Position numbers and translations under genes: made by a program. The notes beneath the pieces are model-generated. The model worked only from the letters and a program-made list of their open reading frames with translations, made no database searches and was not told the origin of the DNA. From contig NZ_VFPE01000001.1 of the NCBI RefSeq assembly GCF_006783905.1, forward strand, positions 930,001 through 994,000: DNA of 64,000 nucleotides. The letters run 5' to 3'. Shown in pieces: positions 38,142-45,545 of the stretch (its first letter is position 1; each line of letters begins with the position of its first letter). Source of the stretch: Microbacterium kyungheense (GTDB taxonomy: Bacteria; Actinomycetota; Actinomycetes; Actinomycetales; Microbacteriaceae).

Positions 38142-39368
38142 ATGAATCGCCTCCGTCCTCTCGACCAGTCGAGCAAGCTCCAGAACGTTCTCTATGAGAT
38201 CCGTGGGGCGGCACTGGCAGAGGCCGACCGGCTGGAGGACGAGGGTCACACGATCCTCAAGCTCAACACCGGCAACCCGGCCGTGTTCGGCTTCGAGGCG
38301 CCGTTCCAGATCGTGCGCGACATGATCGAGGCCATCCCCCACTCGCACGGGTACAGCGACAGCCGCGGCATCATGTCGGCGCGCCGCGCGGTGGTCTCGC
38401 GCTACGAGCAGGTGCCGGGCTTCCCCCAGTTCGATCCGGACGACGTGTACCTCGGCAACGGGGTGTCCGAGCTCATCACCATGACCATGCAGGCGCTCCT
38501 CGACGAGGGCGACGAGGTGCTGATCCCCGCGCCCGACTACCCGCTGTGGACTGCGATGACGAGCCTCGCGGGCGGCACTCCGGTGCACTACCGCTGCGAT
38601 CCGGACGACGGCTGGCAGCCGAGCCTCGACGACATCCGCGCCAAGGTCACGCCGCGCACGAAGGCGATCGTCGTCATCAACCCGAACAACCCGACCGGCG
38701 CGGTCTACTCGCGCGAGGTGCTCGAGGGGATCGTCGAGATCGCGCGCGAGAACTCGCTGCTGCTGCTGTCGGACGAGATCTACGACCGCATCCTGTACGA
38801 CGGGGCGCAGCACATCCCGCTGGCGACCCTCGCGCCCGACCTGCTGTGCCTGACCTTCAACGGGCTGTCGAAGACGTACCGCGTTGCGGGATACCGGTCG
38901 GGCTGGCTCGTCATCACCGGACCCAAGTCCCACGCCGCAGGGTTCCTGGAAGGCATCCAGCTGCTCGCGTCGACGCGGCTGTGCCCGAACGTGCCGGCGC
39001 AGCATGCCGTGCAGGCGGCGCTGTCGGGCGTGCAGTCGATCGACGCGCTGATCGCCCCCGAGGGGCGGCTGCTCGAGCAGCGGGATGCCGCGTGGGAGGC
39101 ACTCGAGCGCATCCCGGGCGTCACGTGCCTCAAGCCGCAGGGCGCGCTGTACGCGTTCCCCCGGCTCGACCCCGAGGTCTACGAGATCCACGACGACGCG
39201 AAGCTCGTGTACGACTTCCTCGTCGCCGAGCATGTGCTTCTCGTCCAGGGCACGGGCTTCAACTGGCCGACGCCCGACCATCTGCGCATCGTCACGCTTC
39301 CTGAGGCGCGGGTGCTCACCGAGGCGATCGAGCGCCTGGGGAACTTCCTCTCGTCGTACAAGCAGTGA
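38142..39368 (+). CDS. alaA: PLP-dependent aminotransferase, AlaA-like (class I/II)
   Basis: A 408-residue fold-type I aminotransferase that most likely interconverts alanine and pyruvate with glutamate as amino donor. Visible motifs: LKLNTGNPAVFGF near the start, the PLP-binding GNGVSELITMTMQALL, the cofactor-ring residue in PAPDYPLW, NPNNPTGAVYS, the Asp of SDEIYDRILYDG, the Schiff-base Lys in FNGLSKTYRVAGYRSGW and the C-terminal Arg region. The N-terminus LQNVLYEIRGAALAEADRLEDEGH matches AlaA-type enzymes. The start at 38142 is six bases after a -10 box. It is transcribed alone between secA and a small hypothetical gene. Confidence 0.9.
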   Translation: MNRLRPLDQSSKLQNVLYEIRGAALAEADRLEDEGHTILKLNTGNPAVFGFEAPFQIVRDMIEAIPHSHGYSDSRGIMSARRAVVSRYEQVPGFPQFDPDDVYLGNGVSELITMTMQALLDEGDEVLIPAPDYPLWTAMTSLAGGTPVHYRCDPDDGWQPSLDDIRAKVTPRTKAIVVINPNNPTGAVYSREVLEGIVEIARENSLLLLSDEIYDRILYDGAQHIPLATLAPDLLCLTFNGLSKTYRVAGYRSGWLVITGPKSHAAGFLEGIQLLASTRLCPNVPAQHAVQAALSGVQSIDALIAPEGRLLEQRDAAWEALERIPGVTCLKPQGALYAFPRLDPEVYEIHDDAKLVYDFLVAEHVLLVQGTGFNWPTPDHLRIVTLPEARVLTEAIERLGNFLSSYKQ

Positions 39369-39433
39369 CGGGGGCTGCGACACACCGGTCCGCGCATCCG
39401 TCAACCCCCTCGCGATCGGCGTCGCGCGCGACC

Positions 39434-39439
39434 TAGCGT
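39434..39439 (+). promoter_or_regulatory. -10 box (TAGCGT) for the 116-residue hypothetical gene
   Basis: TAGCGT is followed by seven bases and ATG 39447; no ribosome site. Confidence 0.45.
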
Positions 39440-39446
39440 CGCAGGC

Positions 39447-39797
39447 ATGTCCATCGAACTGAATCAGCCGGCGCTCCGCCACGCGCGGGCGCTGATCCGT
39501 GACGGAAAGGTCGTCCGCGACGAACGGGACGACTGGTCGGAGGCGGCGCCGACCGCCGAGGAGGAGAACGCGTTCATCGAGCGTGACGGGTGGACGGAGT
39601 TCTCGCACTGGCACCTCGGCGTCGACCGCTCGGAGGACCGTGAGACGAAGCAGGCCTACTCGTTCCCGTTCGGGGACTTCCGTCGCGTCCACCGTGCGGG
39701 GGTGATCTCGGGTGAGAGCCGCGCGGGGCAGTACGGCCACGACGAGATCCGCGACGCCCTGAAGTCGCTGCTCGAGTTGATCGACCGCGACGACTGA
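39447..39797 (+). CDS. Conserved hypothetical protein, 116 residues
   Basis: I do not recognise a characterised family. The protein is soluble, acidic and charged, with no Cys and no membrane segment. It has an N-terminal helix (LNQPALRHARALIRDGKVVRDERDDW), then EENAFIERDGWTEFSHWHLGVDR, then KQAYSFPFGDFRRVHRAGVISGESRAGQYGHDEIRDALKSLLELI. The pattern W..FS.WHLG...Y.FP.GD...V...G.....A.Q..H..I..A...L looks like a conserved actinobacterial protein. Coding is supported by a -10 box directly before the ATG, normal high-GC third positions and a terminator after the stop. Confidence 0.75.
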   Translation: MSIELNQPALRHARALIRDGKVVRDERDDWSEAAPTAEEENAFIERDGWTEFSHWHLGVDRSEDRETKQAYSFPFGDFRRVHRAGVISGESRAGQYGHDEIRDALKSLLELIDRDD

Positions 39798-39810
39798 GAA
39801 CGCCGACGGC

Positions 39811-39840
39811 CGGGCCGGTCACATCGTCGGGACCGGCCCG
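39811..39840. terminator. Bidirectional terminator
   Basis: CGGGCCGGTC (39811-39820) pairs perfectly with 39831-39840 around a ten-base loop, between two convergent genes. Confidence 0.75.
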
Positions 39841-39858
39841 TCCGCCGCGGCTGGAAGA

Positions 39859-40305
39859 TCAGAGGAGCGCGAGCGAGGTGGCGCGCCAGCGGCCGTCACG
39901 GCCCTCCAGGCGCACCGCCAGGGCGCGCGTGCGCGCCGGCCCGCGCACCACCACGACGGCTTCGACGATCCCGTCGGCCGGCGACGATTCGTGCACCGAC
40001 ATGACGGTGTGCACGGGTCGGCGGGCGGCCACTCCACGTGCGCTGCGGGCACGCGCGGCGAGGTTGGTGCGGACGACGAGCTTGCGATACGCGTCCTCGG
40101 TGAGCCACCGCGCCAGCTGCTCGACCTCGCGCACGCCTGCGAACACCTCGAGCACCCCGAGCGCGAGGTTGCGCAGGAAGGGCTCGGGCGAGGGCAGCTC
40201 GGTCGAGGGCGTGTGCTGCGGCGCGAAGAACTCTGACAGCTGCGCGCTGCGTGTCGACAGCGGATGAGGGTGTGCGCGGGCGGTGCCCGCGGGCGTCGTT
40301 GCCAT
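39859..40305 (-). CDS. Rv3235-like (DUF6459-type) protein
   Basis: A 148-residue protein. After a His/Thr/Pro-rich N-terminus of about 30 residues comes a helical region (PEPFLRNLALGVLEVFAGVREVEQLARWLTEDAYRKLVVRTNLAARAR) and a beta-rich part with RRPVHTVMSVHESSPADGIVEAVVVVRGPARTRALAVRLEGRDGRWRATSLALL. This plan matches the Rv3235 family, found near secA in many actinobacteria, with an NTF2-like C-terminal half. The function is unknown. It is soluble and has no signal peptide. It faces the Sm-like gene across a divergent 132-base region. Confidence 0.78.
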   Translation of the reverse strand: MATTPAGTARAHPHPLSTRSAQLSEFFAPQHTPSTELPSPEPFLRNLALGVLEVFAGVREVEQLARWLTEDAYRKLVVRTNLAARARSARGVAARRPVHTVMSVHESSPADGIVEAVVVVRGPARTRALAVRLEGRDGRWRATSLALL

Positions 40306-40388
40306 GGGTGCCTATCTCGACAGGGGGGATGTCTTGGGGGCTAGTACAACACACGGGGAACTCTCAGGAAAATCCCCGACCGCGAATC

Positions 40389-40397
40389 TGTGGATAA
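40389..40397. promoter_or_regulatory. DnaA-box-like site TGTGGATAA
   Basis: Reverse complement is TTATCCACA, the consensus DnaA box. It lies 40 bases before the GTG at 40438, just upstream of where the -35 region would be. An identical box occupies the same relative place before 41441. Confidence 0.5.
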
Positions 40398-40425
40398 CTC
40401 GAGGCCGGTCAGAGCGGAATTGCCC

Positions 40426-40431
40426 TACGCT
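40426..40431 (+). promoter_or_regulatory. -10 box (TACGCT) for the Sm-like gene
   Basis: TACGCT ends six bases before GTG 40438, with no ribosome site. Confidence 0.5.
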
Positions 40432-40437
40432 CGCTCC

Positions 40438-41046
40438 GTGCGCTGGGACCGCTTCTTCGACGACCTCGAGGATCAGCTCGCCTCCGAGTGGGAGGCGGAG
40501 CGTGCCGCGCTCGACACCGAGGCCGAGCGCCTGCGTCTGTCGCGCGTGCTGCTCGCAGAGCGGCTCGCGCTCCTGGCAGGGCGCGACGGGGCCGCTCTGG
40601 CGACGGCATCCTTCGATCTCGTCGACGGCACCGCGCTGCGGGCGACGGTGACCGGCGTCGGCGCGGACTGGGTCGCCCTCGCGCCGGCCGACGGGCCGCC
40701 GGGCGCGGTGGTCGCCCCGTTCGGCGCGATCCTTGCGGTCGGGATGCCGCACGCCGACCTGCTGCGCACCGCCAGGGCCGCCCCGCCCCGCTCGCCGTTG
40801 ACCGATCGCCTCACGTTCGGATTCGTGCTGCGCGATCTCGTGCGCCGTCGCGCGGGCGTGGCCGTGCACCTCGTCAACGGGCGCCTGCTGACCGGCACGA
40901 TCGATCGTGCGGGGGCCGACCACCTCGACCTCGCACTGCACGATCCGGGCGCGCCGCGTCGCGCGGACGCCGTGACGGGCCATCGCATGGTGCCGTTCGC
41001 GGCGGTGGCGTGGGTGCGGGCGGACGAGGGACCCTCGCTGCCCTGA
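40438..41046 (+). CDS. Conserved hypothetical protein with two Sm/Hfq-like repeats
   Basis: A 202-residue protein that I do not recognise as a named family. Residues 2-45 form a charged helix (FFDDLEDQLASEWEAERAAL). Two similar beta-rich blocks follow: residues 56-102 (TASFDLVDGTALRATVTGVG, then VVAPFGAILAVG) and 139-195 (AGVAVHLVNGRLLTGTIDRAG, then HRMVPFAAVAWVRA), joined by a helical segment. Each block has the hydrophobic-x-nG-x-l-xGti pattern of the Sm1 motif and a terminal pF.ai..v strand like Sm2; the second resembles Hfq most. An RNA-binding or protein-assembly role is possible but inferred. GTG 40438 is chosen from the -10 box; the frame is open to 40390. Confidence 0.75.
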   Translation: MRWDRFFDDLEDQLASEWEAERAALDTEAERLRLSRVLLAERLALLAGRDGAALATASFDLVDGTALRATVTGVGADWVALAPADGPPGAVVAPFGAILAVGMPHADLLRTARAAPPRSPLTDRLTFGFVLRDLVRRRAGVAVHLVNGRLLTGTIDRAGADHLDLALHDPGAPRRADAVTGHRMVPFAAVAWVRADEGPSLP

Positions 41047-41060
41047 GACTCGCGCCGGCG

Positions 41061-41342
41061 TCAGTCGCCGTTGCGCACGATGCCGCTGCCCCACAGCTCG
41101 GGGAAGCTGGCCGTCTGCGACTGGCGCCACAGGGCCATGCGCCGCGCCTCCTCGGCCTGGTCGTCCAGGTAGTCGCCGACGCTTGCGGCGTCGACGCGCC
41201 AGCGCGCGGGCGAGCCGACCCGCAGGCCGCGCAGGCGGCCGTCCAGGACGAGTGCCATCACCTCGTCGACCGAGACGCCGAGCACCTCGCCCACCTGAGC
41301 GGGGGCGAGAAGACGCACGTCGGACGTCGGGTCATCTGACAT
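41061..41342 (-). CDS. Small helix-turn-helix (excisionase/MerR-like) DNA-binding protein
   Basis: A 93-residue protein. Residues 10-60 read LLAPAQVGEVLGVSVDEVMALVLDGRLRGLRVGSPARWRVDAASVGDYLDDQ, cited as the fold, with the core GEVLGVSVDEVMALVLDG typical of excisionase-type HTH_17 domains that bind DNA with a wing. The C-terminal 30 residues are helical and unique. No integrase is nearby, so a chromosomal regulator or nucleoid-type role is more likely than phage excision. The ATG lies six bases after a CATAAT box. It is convergent with the Sm-like gene and divergent from the CpaB/CpaE-like pair. Confidence 0.8.
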   Translation of the reverse strand: MSDDPTSDVRLLAPAQVGEVLGVSVDEVMALVLDGRLRGLRVGSPARWRVDAASVGDYLDDQAEEARRMALWRQSQTASFPELWGSGIVRNGD

Positions 41343-41348
41343 GCCCCC

Positions 41349-41354
41349 ATTATG
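41349..41354 (-). promoter_or_regulatory. -10 box (CATAAT) for the small HTH gene
   Basis: CATAAT, one base from TATAAT, ends six bases before ATG 41342 on the minus strand. Confidence 0.55.
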
Positions 41355-41392
41355 GCCCCGCGGATCTGGTGCGGGCCGGGCGGCGGACGCCC

Positions 41393-41401
41393 TGTGGATA
41401 A
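41393..41401. promoter_or_regulatory. Second DnaA-box-like site TGTGGATAA
   Basis: Identical to the box at 40389-40397 including flanks (CTGTGGATAAC), 39 bases before ATG 41441. Confidence 0.5.
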
Positions 41402-41440
41402 CGCCCGACGCGTTTCGCGCGAGTCGGCGACGATGGTCCC

Positions 41441-42073
41441 ATGACCGTCGCCAGCGAATCCGTTCGAACGCCGCGTCGCGCCTTCTGGGGCGACACCAGG
41501 TTCTTCCTCGGCATCCTCCTCGTGATCGCCTCGGTGGGCGGCGTGTGGCTCGTGGTCGCAGCCGCCCGGCAGACGGTCCCCGTGTACGCGGCCGCGCACA
41601 CCATCGTTCCCGGCGAGCCGATCGCCGCCGGTGACGTCAAGGTCGTCGACGTCGCACTCGGCACGGTCGCGGGCACGTATGTCGGCGCGGGCGACCTCGG
41701 AGACGCCGCGGTCGCGACGCGCACCATCGAGGCCGGCGAGCTCGTGCCGGCGTCCTCGGTCGGGGATGCGGCGGACGCGCGCACGACGAGCGTGGTGGTG
41801 CGCAGCGCTCTCGACGTGCCGGCGTCGGTGGAGGCGGGCACCGTCGTGGAGGTGTGGGCGGCGCCGCTGCTGGAGCGCGGCACCTACGACGAGCCGCGCA
41901 TCCTCGTCACCGACGCCACCGTGGTCTCGGTGACGCGTGACGACTCCATGATCGGCGGCGGGGCGGCAGCGCTGGAGCTGGTGATCCCGCGCGACGACGT
42001 GTCGGCCACGCTCGCGGCGATGGCCGACGAGTCGGCCCTGTCGATCGTGCCGACGATCGGGGCGGGTTCGTGA
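41441..42073 (+). CDS. SAF domain protein, CpaB-like
   Basis: A 210-residue protein with one N-terminal membrane helix (FFLGILLVIASVGGVWLVVAAAR, about 21-43) followed by an extracytoplasmic SAF domain: VYAAAHTIVPGEPIAAGDVKVVDV, then GDAAVATRTIEAGELVPASSV, then a beta-rich part ending LELVIPRDDVSATLAAMADESALSIVPTIG. This is the layout of CpaB/RcpC, the periplasmic Tad-pilus assembly protein, but shorter. A GACGAT -10-like box is six bases before the ATG. The stop overlaps the start of the CpaE-like gene by GTGA, so the two proteins are made together. No other tad/cpa gene is in the window. Confidence 0.82.
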   Translation: MTVASESVRTPRRAFWGDTRFFLGILLVIASVGGVWLVVAAARQTVPVYAAAHTIVPGEPIAAGDVKVVDVALGTVAGTYVGAGDLGDAAVATRTIEAGELVPASSVGDAADARTTSVVVRSALDVPASVEAGTVVEVWAAPLLERGTYDEPRILVTDATVVSVTRDDSMIGGGAAALELVIPRDDVSATLAAMADESALSIVPTIGAGS

Positions 42074-43380
42074 GGGCGGTCGTCGCCGCGGACGACACCG
42101 AGGCGCTCGTCGCCGGGCTGATCCGTGAGGGCGTCGAGGTGATCGCCCGGTTCGCGGCGTCGGCGCCCGCCGCGGCGGCCGACGGGATGCCGGGGCCCGA
42201 GGCCGAGGAGCTGCTGCGCGCCCTCGCCGATGCGGACGCGCTCGTGCTCGAAGTCGGCCGAACAAGTCTCTCGCCGACGGTGGTCGCCCTGTGCGACCGG
42301 GCGGGCACCCGGATCGTCCCCCTCGTCGCGGACGAGGCGGGGGAGCGTCTGACCGCGGCCTGCGGTCTCGAGGCGCCGCTCGACGCGAACGCGGAGCCGT
42401 GGCGCATCGCCGAGGTGCTTCTCGCCGGGCCCTCGACGGCGCCGGCCGCCGTCCGCTCCGCCGACATGGCGTCGAGCCGGCCGCGGGTGATCGCGGTGTG
42501 GGGACCCGCCGGCGCCCCCGGTCGCACGACCGTCGCCACCGAGCTCGCGATGGAGCTCGCTCGTGGCGGACGCCATGTCGCCCTCGTCGATGCCGACACC
42601 CATGCGCCGTCCATCGCGCTCGCACTCGGCCTCGCCGACGAGGGCCCGGGGTTCGCGGCCGCCTGCCGGCAGGCCGAGCTCGGGGGTCTGGACGCGCGCG
42701 AGCTCACGCGCATCGCCACGCCGCTCGGGCGCACCGGCGTCGACGTGCTCACCGGGATCAACCGCCCGTCGCGCTGGCCCGAGCTCAGCGACCGGCGAGT
42801 GACGACGGCACTCGCGGCGTGCCGCGAGTGGTCCGACTACACCGTCGTGGACGTCGCGTCGTCGCTGGAGCGCGACGAAGAGATCGTGAGCGACCTGGAC
42901 GGACCGCGGCGCAACGCCGCGACGATCGCGGCACTGCGTGCGGCCGATCTCGTGGTGGCGGTGGCCGCGGCAGATCCGCTCGGCGTGGCGCGCTTCCTGC
43001 GCGCGCACGCTGAGCTGCGCGCGACGATCGGCGCCACGCGGGTCGCCGTGGTGGCGAACCGGCTGCGCCCCGGCGCCCTCGGCATCGACGCGCGCGGACA
43101 GGTGCGGCGCACGCTCGACCGCTTCGGCGGGATCGAGGACGTGTGGTTCCTCCCGCAGGACCCGCGGTCCGCCGATGCCGCGCTGCTGTCGTCACAGACC
43201 ATCGCGGAGGTCGCGCCGAAGTCGCCTCTGACGCTCGCGATCCGCCGGTTCGCAGGGGATGCCGTCGTGCCGGCGCGGGAGCCGGGCGCGGGGATGAAGG
43301 CACGCCGTCCTGCGCGCACGGGGCGCGCCGGCCGTGGCGACGCGCGGCAGCCGTCGCGCGCCGGCGCACCGGCCGCATGA
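42070..43380 (+). CDS. CpaE/MinD-like P-loop ATPase
   Basis: A 436-residue protein. Residues 1-120 look like a degenerate receiver-type domain, as in CpaE/TadZ. The ATPase domain starts near 138, with the deviant Walker A GPAGAPGRTT at residues 145-154 (Arg in place of the usual second Lys), then VALVDADTHAPSIALALGL (switch I), YTVVDVASSLERDEE (Walker B) and VAVVANRLRPGALG. The last 45 residues are basic. MinD/ParA relatives of this type localise pilus or secretion machines at the membrane. Together with the SAF protein it forms an orphan pair without pilus genes. The GTG start overlaps the SAF gene by four bases. Confidence 0.83.
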   Translation: MRAVVAADDTEALVAGLIREGVEVIARFAASAPAAAADGMPGPEAEELLRALADADALVLEVGRTSLSPTVVALCDRAGTRIVPLVADEAGERLTAACGLEAPLDANAEPWRIAEVLLAGPSTAPAAVRSADMASSRPRVIAVWGPAGAPGRTTVATELAMELARGGRHVALVDADTHAPSIALALGLADEGPGFAAACRQAELGGLDARELTRIATPLGRTGVDVLTGINRPSRWPELSDRRVTTALAACREWSDYTVVDVASSLERDEEIVSDLDGPRRNAATIAALRAADLVVAVAAADPLGVARFLRAHAELRATIGATRVAVVANRLRPGALGIDARGQVRRTLDRFGGIEDVWFLPQDPRSADAALLSSQTIAEVAPKSPLTLAIRRFAGDAVVPAREPGAGMKARRPARTGRAGRGDARQPSRAGAPAA

Positions 43381-43391
43381 GGCGCGAGCCC

Positions 43392-43397
43392 TAGGCT
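43392..43397 (+). promoter_or_regulatory. -10 box (TAGGCT) for pdtaS
   Basis: TAGGCT is followed by seven bases and GTG 43405; no ribosome site. It lies only 12 bases after the CpaE-like stop. Confidence 0.5.
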
Positions 43398-43404
43398 TAG
43401 GTGC

Positions 43405-44889
43405 GTGTCGACCCTCAGCGATCTCGTCTACGCCCAGGGCCGCTCCAGCGAAGAGGATGTGGAGTGGCTCCACCGTCTCGCCGGTGACGGTCAGCTCCTC
43501 GCCGATCTGGCGTCCGCCGACATCGTGCTGTGGGTGCCGACGTCCGACGACTCGTTCGTCGCCGTCGCGCACACGCGTCCGAGTGGTGCGGCGACCCTCT
43601 TCTACCGCGACATCGTCGGCGATCGGGTGCGCCCGCAGTGGCGCACGCAGGTGCGTGAGGCGTTCCAGACCGGCGTGATCGTCGATTCGGCGTCGCCCGA
43701 CTGGTTCGAAGAGACGCCGACGCGCGTCCGCGCCGTCCCCGTCGCCCGCAAGCAGGGCGGTGCCCTGCAGGCGATCGGCGTCGTCACCCGGCACACGAAC
43801 CTCGGCGAGGCGCGCACGCCGTCGCGGCAGCAGATCACGTTCAACGAGTGCGCCGACGACCTGTTCGGCATGATCGCATCCGGTGACTTCCCCGACCTCA
43901 GCGCGCCGACCTCGCCGCGCCGCGGCGCGCCGAGGGCGTCGGACGGACTGGTGCGGCTCGACGTCGACGGGATCACCACCTTCGCGAGCCCGAATGCCCT
44001 GTCCGCGTTCAACCGTCTCGGCTTCGAGGACGAGCTGGAGGGGGAGTCACTGGTCGAGGTCGTGACGCAGATCCTTCCCACCAAGCGCCAGTTCGACGAA
44101 TCGCTCCCGGTGGTCGTCACCGGCCGCGCGCCGTGGCGCGCCGACCTGGAGGCGCGCGGGGTGACGGTGTCGCTGCGCACCATCCCCCTGCGCGACCACG
44201 GCACGCGCATCGGCGCGATCCTGCTGTGCCGCGACGTCACCGAGATCCGCCACCAGGAGCAGGAGCTCATCACCAAGGACGCGACGATCCGCGAGATCCA
44301 CCACCGCGTCAAGAACAACCTGCAGACCGTGGCTTCGCTGCTGCGCATCCAAGCGCGTCGTTCGCACTCGGACGAGGCGCGGGACGCGCTCACGCAGGCG
44401 ATGCGCCGCGTCTCGGCGATCGCCGTCGTGCACGACACGCTGTCGGAGGGGCTCGCACAGAATGTCGACTTCGACGAGGTGTTCGCCCGCGTGTTGAAGC
44501 TCGTCGCCGAGGTTGCGGCCGCGCCCAACACGCGTGCCCGCACCCACTCGACCGGCCGCTTCGGCACCCTTCCCAGCGAGTACGCCACGCCGCTGGCCCT
44601 GGCGCTCACCGAACTCGTGACGAACGCCGTCGAGCACGGTCTCGCCGGCCAGGAGGGCGACGTCGAGATCATCGCCGACCGCACTGACGACCGGCTCGAG
44701 GTCCGGGTGCGCGACACCGGCTCCGGGCTCCCGGAGGGCCAGGTCGGTCGCGGCCTCGGCACCCAGATCGTTCGCACCCTCATCCAGGGCGAGCTCGGCG
44801 GCACCATCGACTGGCACACCATCATGGGCAGCGGCACCGAGGTGACCATCGACATCCCGCTGCGCTACATCGAGCGCAGCCAGGGCTGA
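43405..44889 (+). CDS. pdtaS: Cytosolic sensor histidine kinase PdtaS
   Basis: A 494-residue soluble kinase matching M. tuberculosis Rv3220c. An N-terminal GAF domain (about 1-145) is followed by a PAS domain (about 170-290; VRLDVDGITTFASPNALSAFNRLGFEDE), then a HisKA_2-type dimerisation motif IREIHHRVKNNLQTVASLLRIQ with His299/His300, and an HWE/HisKA_2 HATPase domain with LTELVTNAVEHGL, RDTGSGLPEG and GRGLGTQIVRTLI. In mycobacteria it phosphorylates PdtaR, an ANTAR-type antiterminator, and senses nutrients or metals; no pdtaR is in this window. It is convergent with whiB1, the same neighbour as in mycobacteria. Confidence 0.94.
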   Translation: MSTLSDLVYAQGRSSEEDVEWLHRLAGDGQLLADLASADIVLWVPTSDDSFVAVAHTRPSGAATLFYRDIVGDRVRPQWRTQVREAFQTGVIVDSASPDWFEETPTRVRAVPVARKQGGALQAIGVVTRHTNLGEARTPSRQQITFNECADDLFGMIASGDFPDLSAPTSPRRGAPRASDGLVRLDVDGITTFASPNALSAFNRLGFEDELEGESLVEVVTQILPTKRQFDESLPVVVTGRAPWRADLEARGVTVSLRTIPLRDHGTRIGAILLCRDVTEIRHQEQELITKDATIREIHHRVKNNLQTVASLLRIQARRSHSDEARDALTQAMRRVSAIAVVHDTLSEGLAQNVDFDEVFARVLKLVAEVAAAPNTRARTHSTGRFGTLPSEYATPLALALTELVTNAVEHGLAGQEGDVEIIADRTDDRLEVRVRDTGSGLPEGQVGRGLGTQIVRTLIQGELGGTIDWHTIMGSGTEVTIDIPLRYIERSQG

Positions 44890-44898
44890 GCCGCTTCT

Positions 44899-44971
44899 GA
44901 GATCAGGAGATCTCGCGAAGACAGGCCGTTCCTCGACGACGCGTCCTGTGCCGGCGAGATCTCCTGATCTC
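44899..44971. repeat. Palindromic repeat element, copy B
   Basis: Perfect 18-bp terminal inverted repeats GAGATCAGGAGATCTCGC (44899-44916) and its complement (44954-44971) flank a 37-base centre with an inner ACAGG/CCTGT stem. Each end is itself a small palindrome (GAGATC-AGGA-GATCTC). It lies ten bases after the pdtaS stop and is related to copy A at 38005-38076. Confidence 0.8.
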
Positions 44972-44995
44972 GGCGGTGGTCACGCGCGGGACGAA

Positions 44996-45041
44996 AGAAG
45001 ACGGAGTGGATGCCGCACGAGCGGCATCCACTCCGTCTTCT
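44996..45041. terminator. Strong bidirectional terminator between pdtaS and whiB1
   Basis: A perfect 21-bp stem (44996-45016 with 45021-45041) with the tetraloop ACGA; its inner half is GTGGATGCCGC/GCGGCATCCAC. It lies 11 bases beyond the end of whiB1. Confidence 0.9.
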
Positions 45042-45052
45042 GTGTCGGGTGG

Positions 45053-45301
45053 TCAGGAGGCGCGGCGCGCGCGAGCGGCGCGGCGCTTGAGCGCGCGACG
45101 CTCGTCTTCGGAGAGGCCGCCCCACACGCCCGAGTCCTGACCGGTCTCGAGGGCGTACTGCAGGCAGATCTCGGTGACGGTGCAGCGTGCGCACACCGAC
45201 TTGGCCTTCTCGATCTGATCGACGGCCGGTCCGGTGTTCCCCACGGGGAAGAACAGTTCGGGGTCGACGGTCAGGCAGGCGGCCTTGTCGCGCCAGTCCA
45301 T
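45053..45301 (-). CDS. whiB1: WhiB1 iron-sulfur transcription regulator
   Basis: An 82-residue WhiB protein. The four [4Fe-4S] ligands are Cys9, Cys37, Cys40 and Cys46, at the same positions as in M. tuberculosis WhiB1, followed by the GVWGG turn and the basic C-terminus (RRALKRRAARARRAS) that contacts DNA. WhiB1 is an essential, NO-sensitive regulator that binds the primary sigma factor. ATG 45301 has AAGGAG seven bases upstream; a longer frame to 45445 is only the leader region. The 244 bases upstream are GC-moderate and AT-richer near 45420-45470 (ATGGGACGATTGG, TTGATTCAGG on the coding strand) and should hold its promoter. It is convergent with pdtaS. Confidence 0.95.
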   Translation of the reverse strand: MDWRDKAACLTVDPELFFPVGNTGPAVDQIEKAKSVCARCTVTEICLQYALETGQDSGVWGGLSEDERRALKRRAARARRAS

Positions 45302-45545
45302 GGTGGTGCTCCTTGTGACAGAGGGGTGGGGAAAGAGTGCCGGTTCGGGTCCGATACCCTGTGGGATGTGCGAGGAAACTCGCCCCACGTCGCTGTGGGA
45401 GCACACGGCTTCACCAATCGTCCCATAGCGGTTTACCTGAATCAAGGGTTCATCGGCGCGTTTGTGTAGGACTTGCTGAGTGTTCCCTCACCCGTGTGGA
45501 GGGTTCGTACAAACAGTCGCCAAGCGAAGAGGGAGTCGACGGAGA

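Noticed and set aside
40389..41401. Replication origin
   Set aside because: Only two DnaA-like boxes about 1 kb apart, with no dnaA, dnaN or AT-rich unwinding region.
45053..45445. Longer WhiB1 starting at 45445
   Set aside because: The extra codons are not WhiB-like, and a well-placed AAGGAG site and the exact Cys9/37/40/46 spacing support ATG 45301.
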